This document shows positions 42,861 through 55,747 of a stretch of DNA of 60,879 nt, piece by piece. Position numbers and translations under genes: made by a program. This DNA comes from Hofstenia miamia (taxonomy: Eukaryota; Xenacoelomorpha; Acoela): positions 684,714-745,592 of the forward strand of contig SCFE01000058.1 in assembly GCA_004352715.1 (NCBI GenBank), read 5' to 3'. A model generated the notes under the pieces. That model saw nothing but the letters and a program-made list of their open reading frames with translations. It ran no database searches and was not told the DNA's origin. The stretch's first letter is position 1. Each line of letters opens with the position of its first letter.

Positions 42861-44021
42861 AAGATTAAGTAAATTGCAAAATTTTCACCTAATGGTATAA
42901 ATGTGTGTGCTTAGTCTCAATTTCAATCAATGTTGCTAAATATGTTGATAAAATTAAAGAAAATGACCTAATTTACAAATCTAAAGCTCTTGCTAAAATC
43001 TATAAATTCTAAAAATAAAAAAATTTGTTTTGCGATTTTAGTGTAGGTGCATGGCATTAAATTTCAGTACAAAAAATTTGACCAACCCTGTTGATTATCA
43101 AATGGGGTAAGTAAGAACAGTGTTGAGAAATAGAAATTGTAGACAAAGAGAAAATTTTATTGAATTATTACTCATGCTATGCATAATATATAAATTAAAA
43201 TACCTCACAGAAATCATATGTTCCTATTAATCCCCATCCAAAAGAGTGAATTGAAATACTTTTAAAATTTAAGACAATTCCTGAAAACTAAATATTCTTA
43301 TGTTTATTGAGATGAAATTTCAGGATCCATAGCACACATTATAGTGTAAAATTTAATAAAATACACTTTACATGTTCCAGATCTTTGTAAAACACATAAA
43401 AAATTATTCTTAATCCCTCCAATTGACGATATTAAGGACTTTTCTTTGTAATTTTTATTGTGCAATTTTAATGAATTTTTCTTATTTTAGAGGGGGCCCG
43501 GCATGATTTATATTCTGCCAATGAGAAAAAAGCAAAATGACATACTCTCAACCAAAAGGACTCAGCACATCTATTATTTTTAAGTGAACTGGAACAAAAT
43601 TCCGTTACGCATCTGCATCAGAAAAGTCGAAAGTTACTTTTCAATTCAGCAACCTCTTTTTATTCAGGTTCTTTTTATTAAATATTCCTTTTATTTAAAG
43701 GTGTTGGATTTATTATTCATTAAAATTCAAAAATGGAGTTCTTTTAATGATTGGCATTCAAATATTTAATTCATATTGCTAGAATTGATTGAAGCTTAGT
43801 CGCTACAGCAATTGATTTTTTGATGAAATATCAAAATATTACATCTAAAACAGAAAATGCGAACTTTACTTTCAATGAAAATTTTAGTCATTAAGTTTTT
43901 CCCAGTTCTTTTTAAGTATATTGAACTCAGCATCAAAATACTATCATCTGTAAAAACAAAAACCATGAATATGAATAAATCAAACATGAAGCATTGGGCT
44001 AAGTAAGATTATTATACATTT
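42861..44021. other. AT-rich DNA, no gene recognised
   Basis: Open frames here (43584-43769 + and 43796-43987 -) lack recognisable motifs or codon structure. Confidence 0.4.
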
Positions 44022-45021
44022 AGGAACTACTTTGGTCCCAATAACTCAGATCTCACAACAACATCAGATTTGTGCAATTTTTTCAACTTACCAAAGAACT
44101 TTGACGTAAGTGTGACCTGTTCAGAGCGAAGAATTGCGCGCATATTCTATAATCCAATAAAAGTTGTCTTACGACGTTCTTCAAAAAAACTGACTTGTCT
44201 TTCTCGGGATAACACTGTTTATTCTTTTACTGATTTTTCATTTTATGTCACTTTCTACATTGCATATGACAGATTCGGATTCTAAAGAAGGGACTTTAAA
44301 CTGCAATTTACCTTAAATAGTACACAAAATTACGTCCATTTTCATTTGCGTGATCAATTCATTGGGGAATTCCGTATTCTCAATAGTGATTTACTTGATT
44401 CGTCTTTTTCAATTGTTCTCAAAGCTTGTAATGTTTTGCTAAAGTCTCTCAATATTCCTTTAAGGATTAACCCATCTTGTCCGAAGTTAGAAGCAAGATT
44501 CTATCATCTCCAAACTCGGTCAATAAATAAATGCAAGAAATTGAATGGTTAGTAATAAAATATGTGATTTGCTCTTATATTATATACTAATTATGTTGAT
44601 AATGCTAATTTCAAATTAGATAATGTATTAATTTTTTTAAGTTACTTTGATTATTCGGGTATTGATATTTAATACCTATGTCAGGAAAATATGCACCTAT
44701 TTGTGAATTACATAGTTCTTGATTAATCCGACTTGGTTTGCTTTTACTAGCGAATAGTTTTGTTTTAAATTTAATTTTAGATTAATAGAACCTAGTACTA
44801 AACTAAATTTATCGTGTTAAAATAACTTTAGGTGGCAGAAAGAGAAATTCATTCAAATCCACATTTTCATCATTTCACATTAAAATTAAAGATTGTGTGC
44901 AAAGAACTAATGAACTCCAGAAAAAACAAATGAAAAAACATCTTGTGTGAAGTTAAAAGAGTTTAATGATATTTCTGAGCAAGTACTTAAAGGTAGTAAA
45001 TGTCCTTGAAATTCTATTTTT

Positions 45022-45059
<38 letters not shown>

Positions 45060-47115
45060 TTATTTATTTATTTATCTTAGTCAAATTAATTTTAAACTGA
45101 CAGTTTATTGTTATTCCACAACTATCTACAATACACTATTATATTTAAATTTATCAATTCTATTACATGTTGCACATGCTAAGAGACATAACCTAAACTT
45201 TAGAGAATGCAGAGCTGAAAGAAATTATTGATAGGATAGGAACATCTAAATCTTTTGAGAATGTATCCAAAAAATTTTCAGTGAAGCCTCTAAATCATGG
45301 AAATGCCAGTTGAAGGTATGGGATTATTTCTCTTAGAAGTAGTTAAAACTGAAACCATGAGGTTGCTTACAAAATATGAGATATGTAAATTTGAACGAAA
45401 TATTTATTTTGAGATGGCATGATTTTCATCCTAGGCTAAGCTATATGAAAATATTGACAGTGTCATGTGGTTACTGAAGTCTTTTGGGCTGGAATTAACT
45501 ACGGTAGGAATGGTGGATGAAAATGGGAACCCTGTCACATTGGATTTTACTGGAGAATGTGATGAAAACGTAGGAGAACAAATCAAGAAAATACAGAATA
45601 TACTTTACATTTTGGATGATTTCAATGCCAGCGACGCACTTTATCACGAATTATGTATTCTGGAAAATAATTTGCCCTGCTCATACTTGATTAAAATGAT
45701 GAGAACAAGCATTAATAATGAAATGCAATTTTTTTCAATGATTCACAATGGCGGCGCTTACGTTTCTGTTAGGAATGAGCTGATTTCCATTATTATTCAA
45801 AAGTTGCATCAGTGTAAATTTTTTTGTTTTTTCAAATTTAAATTAAAACATTTATTTTATGTAAATGATAAAATTGGAAAGATTTATTTCATTATTTAGA
45901 TCCGAATTCCACTCCGAGTTTTCTTGTTAAAATTAGCGGTGATGTGGCTCGATTTACGAGAACAAAAGACTTTGTTCAAATTACAGTGTCAGTATTACTT
46001 GCTAACAGTAAGGATTCATCGTGCAGCGCCGATTCGTGTCATACATTAGCCATTGCAAAAGGGAAGGAAGATTATAATTCTTTGAAAGTTTTATTTGGGT
46101 ATCCATTTGACTTAATACTGTTTTAGTAAATTTTGTCTTCAACAATTTATCTTGACATTTTAGTGTATTTTGAAATTCTGAAAAATTATAAAAAATGCAA
46201 TTTTTATTAAACTGAGTAGGGTGCATCTTTTATTATATATTTCTTATTTATAGATGTTTTTACTGAGATCAATGATCTAATAAAAGAAGACGTCCTTATG
46301 GTGAACGGAAAAACCTGCAATGTTAAATACGTTTTTTCTGGAGATATGAAGTTTATCCTGACTACACTTGGATTAAAGTCGACAAGTGCAACTTATTCCT
46401 GCATTTACTGTCACATTCACAAAAATAAGCGACATGATACCTCATTTTCTTTAACATGTTCTCCTGATCATAACGTCACTACTGCTGAAAATCTGTTCTC
46501 GCTGGCGCAGAATTTTATTAACACATATTTAAACTGTGCAATTGTATTGCAAGACATTTCTAAAGAAAAAGAAAAAATTAGTCCATGCATGCACATATTA
46601 GGTAAGCAAATCGATATTTTTCTTAAATCAAATTGTTGTTAATGCAAGTTCATTATTAAAACGATCTAGAGAATTGTATTGATGAAATAATAATGTAAAG
46701 AAAAAATTATTGCCATGCTCTTTTCTTCTATGCTTAAATATTTCACAAAAGGAATTTACAGTTATTTTCTCAATGTTTCATTATATATTAATATAATATA
46801 GGATATCATTGCTTTATATGCACTCTATATAATTAAAAGTTCAGGTTTTGTTTTTTAGTTTACCATGTGCCATCACAGCTAATCAGATTCAATGGAATCA
46901 AACAATTCAGTGCACAGGGAGTAGAAAAATGTCATGACGTTGTGAAGACAACACATTTGCATCACACAAACCGTAAAACCAGTGAAAATTCCTTTAAAAA
47001 AATTATGCAGGTTCGAAGAAACATTCTTACAAATTATGAACGAAGATCTACTTATTCAGGTGCATCATCTCCGTTTTCTGTTTCCATATACCCAGTAAAC
47101 ATTAGACGTGCTTAG
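44022..47115 (+). pseudogene. Multi-exon transposase-like gene remnant
   Basis: The best exons are 45435-45813, 45900-46098, 46254-46601 and 46859-47115. The introns after 45813 (GTAAAT) and 46601 (GTAAGC) keep frame in phase 1. The junction 46098/46254 is off by one base in a GGG run. Weaker exons may lie at 44022-44105 and about 45205-45318. Key segments are ILDDFNASDALYHELCI, LVKISGDVARFTRTKDF, VKYVFSGDMKFILTTLGL, YSCIYCHIHKNKRHD (Cys pair) and FSAQGVEKCHDVVKTTHLH. Asp, Asp with CxxC insertion, and Glu in this order suggest an RNase H-fold DDE transposase of a type common in cnidarian and other animal genomes; the superfamily is uncertain. Confidence 0.65.
45023..45074. repeat. TA microsatellite followed by TTTAT repeats
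   Basis: Alternating TA (45023-45054) grades into ATTT units, in a probable intron of the transposase-like remnant. Confidence 0.9.
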
Positions 47116-48115
47116 AATGTGCGGTCAATAAGTGCTAGAATGGTCATGGACTTTATTTGGAAGTGCTAAGCACGTGCTACACAACAGCATTGTCCACAGT
47201 GCTGAGCACCTCCTTAGCACTACATTTAAAAAATAATTTCTTCAAGAAATTCAACGAAGTTCGTCAGATATATATGTATATAGATAGAATATAGAAAGCA
47301 AGGTACTTTAATTGAAAAAAGCATCATATATTAACTACAAATTAGAATTACTTTCAATATACGTTTCATTCTAATTGAAATTGATGAGGTTGAAGATGTG
47401 TTCAATCAACGTTCTATTCACATAGCTTAGCGAAAACATGAATTTTTGTATTTCTTTTAACCAAATGCATTTTGTTGTACTTATTTTCAGTAATTCATTG
47501 AATAAATTCAACGACTGTAGTAAGCTCTTCTTTTCATTCACTGTACTAACTGTTCGTACACGTAAATGCCATTATCTTTTGGTTGTCAGAGTAACAGAGA
47601 AAAATATTGAATAATTTTATAATTGTTAATTTTGCTAAATTTACATTTGTAATACAAATATTTTAATAATGCAAGAATAGGACAAGATATTAAACGTAAT
47701 AGTGATACGCTAGAATTTAAGATGTAATATNAATCAGATTCAATGGAATCAAACAATTCAGTGCACAGGGAGTAGAAAAATGTCATGACGTTGTGAAGAC
47801 AACACATTTGCATCACACAAACCGTAAAACCAGTGAAAATTCCTTTAAAAAAATTATGCAGGTTCGAAGAAACATTCTTACAAATTATGAACGAAGATCT
47901 ACTTATTCAGGTGCATCATCTCCGTTTTCTGTTTCCATATACCCAGTAAACATTAGACGTGCTTAGAAAGTGCGAATAAAGTCAATAAGTGCTAGAATGG
48001 TCATGGTCTTTATTTGGAAGTGCTAAGCACGTGCTACACAAGAGAATTGTCCACAGTGCTGAGCACCTCCTTAGCACTACATTTAAAAAATAATTTCTTC
48101 AAGGAAATTCCCCGA

Positions 48116-48146
<31 letters not shown>

Positions 48147-48655
48147 ACAAAGGTTCAATATAAAAGCAAGGGACTTTAACTGAAAAAAGCATCATATATT
48201 AACTACAAATTAGAATTTCTTTCAATATACATTTCATTCTAATTGAAATTGATGAGGTTGAAGATGCGTTCAATCAACGTTCTATTCACATAGCTTAGCG
48301 AAAACATGAATTTTTGTATTTATTTTAACCAAATGCATTTTGTTGTACTTATTTTCAGTAGTTCATTGAATAAATTCAACGACTGTAGTAAGCTCTTCTT
48401 TTCATTCATTGTACTAACTGTTCGTACACGTAAATGCCATTATCTTTTGGTTGTCAGAGTAACAGAGAAAAATATTGAATAATTTTATAATTGTTAATTT
48501 TGCTTAATATTATTAATTACATTAAACATTAATTTCAATGGTTTTTGTTCGAAAATTTTCTAAAATTTACATTTGTAATACAAATATTTTAGTAATGCAA
48601 GAATAGGACAAGATATTAAGCGTGATACGCTAGAATTTAAGATGTATTTTTGAAG
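46885..48655 (+). repeat. 0.85-0.9 kb direct duplication around the single N at 47731
   Basis: The segment from 46885 to 47730 is repeated from 47732 to about 48640 in the same order, including the last transposase-like exon and the flank that ends GATACGCTAGAATTTAAGATG. The copies differ by substitutions, small indels and a TA tract (48118-48146). This fits two alleles placed in tandem by the assembler, or a real recent duplication. Confidence 0.85.
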
Positions 48656-49231
48656 AAAATTAAATCGTTATCTACATTTACAGATATATAGAATAAATTT
48701 AATATAAATTTTTAGTGTAAAGCTTAGCATCAAAATTTATTTCGTTTTTTCAAATTACCTTTTTCGACGAGAAGCTTCGATCTTTGCATTTAAAAAATCG
48801 AAGTTATACATCTCTTAACTTAAATTTCTGTACCTGAAACTGAAAGTATAATTTTCAGATACTATGAACTAATTTAATAAAATTAACTCATCACGATTTA
48901 AGTAATATTTGAAGTTCGGTATCTAATGTTTAAATTTTCAACTTCTACTACATTTCATGTGGAATGTGTAAATATCCATTCATAGGATCATTTGTGAATT
49001 ACTCTAAATTGTTATTTCTGATTCATATATTTATGGGCTAATTAAAAATAGAGAAGATGTACTTGCTCTTGTCAGATTCACGAAGGTCCTTTAATGTAGG
49101 CGAATATTTTTTGGAGTTTACACCACGTACAATTTCAAAAAAATGGTGTTTTTATTTAAGAATCATATGTATTTTGATAGGCTATAAAATTTATTTTTAT
49201 TAATGCTCACAATTACTAAAATCTTTTTAGA
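48656..49231. other. Non-coding DNA
   Basis: No coding or repeat signal was recognised. AAATCTTTTTAG directly before the ATG at 49232 looks like a splice acceptor, so the upstream gene may have a leader intron here. Confidence 0.4.
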
Positions 49232-50530
49232 ATGCCGCGGTATCAAAAACAGCGTATGGTTAAACTTAAGCAAACTAAGCGTCGTGTAAGACAGAGCACC
49301 ATTGCTATATTGAACAATTTAGCATCGAGTAGTAATATTGCCACTATTGCTAATGAGGACATTAGTTCAAACAGTTCTTGTGAATTGTCATATCATGATG
49401 ATTCTACTTCCTCAGAATCATTCAGCAGTGCGTCAATACCATCTGAAAAACACGTTAGTTTCTTAGATCGTTTGCGTGAATGGCCATTGAATAGCAATAT
49501 TACACACCATTCCTTGAAACAATTGCTCATTCTTTTAAGGGCATCAGGTCATACTGAACTACCTGCAGATCCTCGAACTCCTTTGCATTGAAATCTATCA
49601 TCTGCAATAACAAATTAAAATTTAGTTTATTTTGGTATTAAGCCAGGTATGTTGGAGTGCTTATAAAAAGTTAAATCATTTGACATTGACTCCATTCTAA
49701 TTAAGATTAGTATAGATGACTTACTTCTATCGAAATCGAGCAATTTTCAAGCCTGGCCTATTCTAGTTGCATCTAACATTATGCAAAACTGTGTTTTGGT
49801 GGCAGGATTTTATGTTGGATATGGCAAGTCATTAAATGTACATGATTTTTTAGAGCCACTTGTTAATGAATTGCATGAATTAACTTCTAGTAATGTTCTT
49901 ATTAATTGCAAAATGTATAATGTGAAATTGGTTTCATTTTTCTGTGATGGTAAATAGTTCAATGTTTATAATGTACACAATTTAATACATTTAGTTGACA
50001 ATGTTTTGAATTTTGGAACGTTATCAGAATTCTCCTGTTTTAAAATTGAAAATGCATTAAAATCAATAAAAAGACATTGTCACACCTTCAAAAATCCTCC
50101 CTGAACTGAGAAATTCTATACAGGCAAGATCATTATTAATTATTTCAGATAAATTTCCAAACCTGTGGCTCAGAAATCTCATATTGATGGAACCACACCT
50201 GACAATTTCTTTGGAGTTCAACTGAAAAATGTTACTGTTAATGACTGTGTAATTAAAATTAACAAAACGCATTGTTTTTTTAGTGTAGATGGATCAATTT
50301 ATAAAGCGGGAAATGTTTTAAAAATTGATGATGACGTTGTTTTTTATGCAAGAACATTTCAAAATATGTCGGAGTTTTTCAATTTCCCTATACGTTCATC
50401 ACTCTTGGACATTTTCCTTCTTCATGGTCTTAATTTGTCATTAGTTAGAGCAAACAAGTCATTTAATAAATGTGTCGTATTTCCCTTTCAAGAAAAATTT
50501 GTGTCACTACCTTATTTACATTCGTTGTAG
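49232..50530 (+). pseudogene. Transposon-associated gene (plant-type CACTA-like or related), decayed
   Basis: The first exon (49232-49591) is basic then Ser-rich and ends with FLDRLREWPLNSNITHHSL, HSLKQLLILLRASGHTELP. Next come ISIDDLLLSKSSNFQAWPIL, VAGFYVGYGKSLNVHDFLEP and VKLVSFFCDGK, then 50165-50530 with FGVQLKNVTVNDCVIKIN, FYARTFQNMSEFFNFPIRSSL and FVSLPYLHSL. The combination WPIL, G.Y.G.SKP..V..FL and FICD is that of a protein family that travels with DNA transposons in many invertebrate genomes. Several stops and shifts are present. The assignment to a superfamily is uncertain. Confidence 0.6.
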
Positions 50531-50683
50531 TTTCCAAATGTAATAAATTGATTAAAATTTGCCTGTTTATTGTCTTTATATTAATGATGAATTTATAAAT
50601 ATGTTAACTATTTATTTTAGTAAATGTGCATGCCTTTGTATGCTCTATATTATTCCATATTAATAGGTTATTATAGTTTAGTA

Positions 50684-51085
50684 ATGTCTTATGCGGTGGT
50701 TTGCTTCGAAAAGAGTAATGATGTCGCTGTAGTGTGTGATAATTGGCGAACTGACTCTGATAAAACTGTTCTTTGGCCCCCAATTTCGGACCGTAAAAAA
50801 TGTTGAAGGCGCTTACAAAGATGATAGCACCAACTTTGCAATGGCAAGCGCATTCAGTTAGAGTTCTACGAAAAGGAATTCGTAAGTTTCATATTTGTGC
50901 TAGTTTTATCTATCAAAATTTTTTCCATAGCAACGCTACTTATTGCACGTGAAAAAGCGCGAATTGCCGATGGAGACATCCAACTTAGAAACACCAGACT
51001 CCCGCCAAGTAAAAAGTTCGAAGTTGTCATATGAAAGCGATGATAGCATTTTTGATGGGACGCCATCAAAGTGTGTAAAATATTT
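50684..51085 (+). pseudogene. N-terminal part of a DUF4806-family-like gene
   Basis: The first exon (50684-50881, donor GTAAGT) reads MSYAVVCFEKSNDVAVVCDN, VLWPPISDRK, then with shifts at an A6 run (about 50797-50802) and again near 50858, NVEGAYKDD and VRVLRKGI. The second exon (50931 on) continues in phase as TLLIAREKARIA. A further shift gives METSNLETPDSRQVKSSK and a GTGTAA donor at about 51071. The order Y.VV.F..+..V.VVP..W, WPP, RVL and AR.KAR.AE is the start of proteins that often end in DUF4806. That C-terminal domain was not found. Confidence 0.55.
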
Positions 51086-52572
51086 TCATTGCAAAACTGA
51101 TGAAAAATTAGTGTTTGGCGCCTAACAAATTGCAAATTTTCATTATGAGCTATTTTAGAACCCCTAAAAGTCATAATGCCTTATTCAGGGATCATTATGC
51201 AATCCCCCCCAGCATTACACATACAAATATACAAAGTGAAGATCCTCTGCAGCGATTGAATACAAATGATGTTCCTCAAGCTTCAAAGGTTTCAGGAGTT
51301 CACCTAGATGATAATGTGTCAGGTATATTTGTTTAAAATTTAACTAAAATAAATAGTATATTATTTGTTTGAAAAATTTTGTGCTAGTAAGTTAAGTACT
51401 GTACATACATAATGAAATGATCCCCTTAGAAAAAGTCTTGTTGTTAACAATTATGTTTAACAGCAAGAAATTAAAGAAGAGCGTTCCAACATAAGCGAAA
51501 TTATCAAAGAATTTCTTCGAGTGATTCAAGGAAACATGTTGAGAACAATTCTATTCCAATGCCCTTGCCATTTAAGACGGACTCTAAAGGAACGGTTAAC
51601 GAAACAAGAGGTAATTTTCTCCTTTTATACTTTAATACATCTCTTATTTTAGCGTTTTAATAGCTCTGGTTAGTAGTAGTTATTCAGGTTTATTTTTTGT
51701 GTTAATTCGTGAATGTGATATTAAAAAATTATTAGTTTTAGTCGTTTTATATGAAGTTTGACAGCATATTCACTAATGTTATCTAATTTTTTGATAAAAT
51801 AGCCTTGCACAATGTCAGTAGCTCCATTTTAATACATTTAATTGAAATATTTAGTATTTTTTCTATATATATTTCAACTTTCTTGTTTTAGGGAAAGCGA
51901 GGGCTACTTCTTCCCAACTTGAATATTTATGTTGGTAAATGTTTCCATGCTAAAAAGACTACCTTTCTTATTAAAGGTATTTCTCTTACATCATTCGTTT
52001 TACAATTGTATTTAGTTCAAATCTTAAAAGTACACCATGCATTCCCTACTGTCTCCAGAAGTTGTATCCTTAAGTTATTTATATAATGAAGTAAGTCACA
52101 TGTATTACCAAATATGTGTATGCATTACTTATTACAAGTGGAACTACTGACATGAAACTGTGCGTTTAAGAAAACTGTATTTTACATTTGCCACATTAAA
52201 ATCATAATTGTTGCATTCACTACGTCTATATGCAATGAAAAATATTGTGTATTTGCTGGTGGTAATAGGTTTTGTGTATTTAATTAAATTTAATATACAA
52301 TTTTACTTATATATCTTATATTTATGAAAATGTTTTCATTTAACATCAATATATATATTTATTATTGCATGCACTTAAAATAAGGTATATTCAATGTTAG
52401 CATGCTTAGTTATTTATTTTGTAGTTTGTCTTTATTTGGTTCAATTGATTAGTAATGATTCTCTTATTTTATGATGTTGTGATCTTAGTCTGATGGTTTT
52501 ATATGAAAATTTTAGATTTTAGGTGCCAATTCATGTCTCTCTTATTCTTGAACCCAATTGTCTGTAAAAAAG

Positions 52573-52622
<50 letters not shown>

Positions 52623-53180
52623 TATGCTAAAAAAGTGCCTCAATGACGTGCTTAGTACCTACATTGCCCTGGACTTATCACATTTGCAGCACATTTTTGA
52701 ATAAATGCTTTGCACTTAAAGACGTGCTTAGCACGTTTTTTTCATTTTCGAAAAGACTTTGTTTTTTGCATATTGGGTAGTTCTTGTAATAAGAAACATT
52801 TTGTTGTTCCTTGTCAATGCAATCGTAAGAATTTGTGTGGAATTTAATTTAAATACCGGTATTTATATATTCACTGCGCTTTAAATTATCGTCTTTTTTC
52901 AAAAAGATTGATACACATTCTATAGTATATTATCATATTTTATATATTTTGCTGAACCTATTTAGGTTGTTTACAGATATAGTCCATAGTAGTCTCTTTG
53001 TATTTTTGTTAAGATTTAGTAAATTTAGAAATTGACATTCGCCAAGCAAACCCAGCTGTAGATTATGATGTCATGTCAACTCAAGATTTGCGGATATTAC
53101 TTCAAACACAATTTGGAATAACAACTAGATTCCGGAAACGACAAAAGATCTTAGAGTTACTTCAAGAAAGGTAGAGTGTT
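51086..53180 (+). other. Region with possible further exons of the same gene set
   Basis: Short pieces look like exons by their splice sites: about 51470-51612, 51893-51978 (GKRGLLLPNLNIYVGKCFHA, donor GTATTT) and 53018-53170 (LEIDIRQANPAVDYDVMS, LRILLQTQFGITTRFRKRQK, ILELLQER then GTAGAG). The last resembles a short SAP-like helix pair. TA then GT repeats lie at 52576-52622. I cannot link them into one protein. Confidence 0.35.
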
Positions 53181-55606
53181 ATTTTGCTAAGATTGTATTT
53201 TCAAAATTCAAATATTATTTTGATATTACTGGAGATTAAACACTGCTCAAACGTATCCTTAATTTTCATTTGAATTTTGATTCTATACTTTAGTATGATA
53301 ATTATAATTATTAACATAGAAATATTATTTTGCATTCTAAAAAAACTATTTTATCTACTTTCTCTTAATGAAATATTCAATACTATTTAACAGGTTGGGG
53401 ATGACATTTCAAATATGTCTGTTGTCTTGTCGGTGCACATGCTATTTATTTTAAAACTAATGTATGTACATTTAGATTATCTTCAAATGATGGAAGTAGA
53501 AGAGAAATGTCTGCATAAAACTTAGTAAGCTTGCATTGAACGATATATTATCAATGATTATATTAATTTTAGTTTAGATATAAACTTTTAAAGCCTTATA
53601 TGTTTTAGATTATGCTAACGTGCCACTTCAATTGACAACTAATTGTCTGACAAATATTTCGATTTGAAATATATTCTAGTTATATTTTCCTACATTACCT
53701 ATAGCAAATTGAATTTCTTTGTGATTTAAAAATCTTTAGTTTTCTAGTTGAATAATCAACCTTGTAAATTAAGGAACGGAAACAATGTCTTTCTATTGAA
53801 TGAATTAAAATTCCATATTGAAATTCAACTACAAGTACATAATTAATCAAACGCAACTCGCAACTTATATTTGTTAACTAGCAGCATTGGAACCAGTTAC
53901 TACATGAACTATATCTAAACTTATTGCTCTAACTTAATGTTGCAACCAAATTTTTCAATTTTTTCCTTATGCTTAGTTCGAATTCTGGGTTTGATCAAAC
54001 AGGCAACAGATCATTTTTAAGAGTGTTTAGTGATTACATTTAGGGTACTATAAGTATGTTTATAGAATTTTCGACGTTTTTTAAAAGTAATAAAAAAGTA
54101 AGAAAATGTTTATAACCATGTATATTATTTTGAAAAATATTTATATATCGCACTAAGCATAGAAGTGTTGAAATGAATGTATAGCTGAGAAGTGTATTTA
54201 TTAAAATCGGGATGTAATACATTCATTGTCATTAAAACATTCTATAGGAGTTAATTAATCGATGAAATTCATTTTTAAACTGAAAAAAATTCTACATAAT
54301 TCATTAATGGAATGAAACTTAGTGTTTGTTGTGAAATATTGGATAAAATCTAGTTTACTTAATTCATTAGTTAGAATTATAATGGTTACCACATACATGC
54401 ATATTTTCACAAAATTCTGTCTTCAAATTTTTCTGAGTCCATTTGCCTGATCTCTGTGCAAGTGATAAAATAAATATGTGGGTTTGGGAGGGCACCCGTC
54501 TTTTCTAAGCATTTCAAATATTTTTCATATTGTTTACAAGTGTGCCATTTTACAATTTCTAATTAGACATAATTAGAGGATTACATTTTAATGTACAGTT
54601 CTCTTTAATTAATTTTTGTTCAAATTATTATTTACTTTTTGGAATTTTCTGGACACAAAAGAACACTGTGGCCTCCTCTTGTTTCACCACCTCAACTTTT
54701 CTGAGGTAATCAATATCCTGTGTTGATACATTTGACCGTGCAATATATGGTTCAATTTATTCAAAAAATTTATATCATTAATTCTATAATTTAGGTTGCT
54801 CCTCAAGATTGAAAGGATATTTGTTTAGTTGAATACAAATATTTGTATTTTTTTACTGGCTCAAACATTTGTTCTGGAAGTGAGAAATTCTTGACCATTT
54901 GTACAATACAATTAGGTTTTTCAGCATTAATTTAATTTAACTTTCGTTAATCAGAATAATTCCTCTTTCAATTGTAGTTATTATCAATTTAACTGAATTA
55001 CGCGATCTAATGATCAAATAAGTGTTTTTCTTAATAAAAGTGTAAACAACTAATTCTTGCACAACAGGTTACGATTTAAATAAAACATTTATTTATATTT
55101 TGGCCGCTAGAGGGATTCAATAATTTGTGACAATATTTCTTGTAATGAATAATCTAGGAATTACTAAGATCCTATTAGGAAATTCCTTGAAAATCCTAAA
55201 ATTTCCTGCAAATACTTATCAGGAATTCTAAGGATTTTTCAGGACTTGTGGATAGATATTTACATCAATGTGTTCACATAAATTCAACATATAGCATTAA
55301 TTATGCATCTTTAATGCATGTTACATTGTATTTAATGACAAAATAGCTTTATTCATATTTTAGAGGGGCTCCAGGCCCAATCAGCCCCCTTTGTATTTAT
55401 CTCTCTCACAATTCAATAAGAAATTGTCTTAAAAATCAATGCAAAGAATTTGTTATATTAAACATCTCTACAATAAATAAAATATCTTGCTTGTGAAAAT
55501 TACTGATTCATAAAATATCTTGCTTGTGAAAATTGCTATTAATATTTAAAAGCAAACGAAATAGGTAGTCACACAGGGGGGCACATGGTGGAATGTCCCC
55601 CCCCCC
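53181..55606. other. AT-rich DNA, no gene recognised
   Basis: No coding sequence is supported. Two direct copies of ATAAAATATCTTGCTTGTGAAAATT lie at about 55479-55503 and 55511-55535. GGGGCTCCAGGCCC...GCCCCC at 55364-55390 is probably part of a MITE end. Confidence 0.4.
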
Positions 55607-55747
55607 NNNNNNNNNNNNNNNNNNNNNNNNNNNNNNNNNNNNNNNNNNNNNNNNNNNNNNNNNNNNNNNNNNNNNNNNNNNNNNNNNNNNNNNNNNNNNN
55701 NNNNNNNNNNNNNNNNNNNNNNNNNNNNNNNNNNNNNNNNNNNNNNN
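55607..55747. other. Assembly gap (141 N) inside a poly-C run
   Basis: Both edges are C homopolymers. The flanks (GGGGGGCACATGG on the left; GACGGGGGACATC on the minus strand at about 55888-55900) suggest an unresolved MITE. All open frames spanning the gap are artefacts. Confidence 0.95.
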
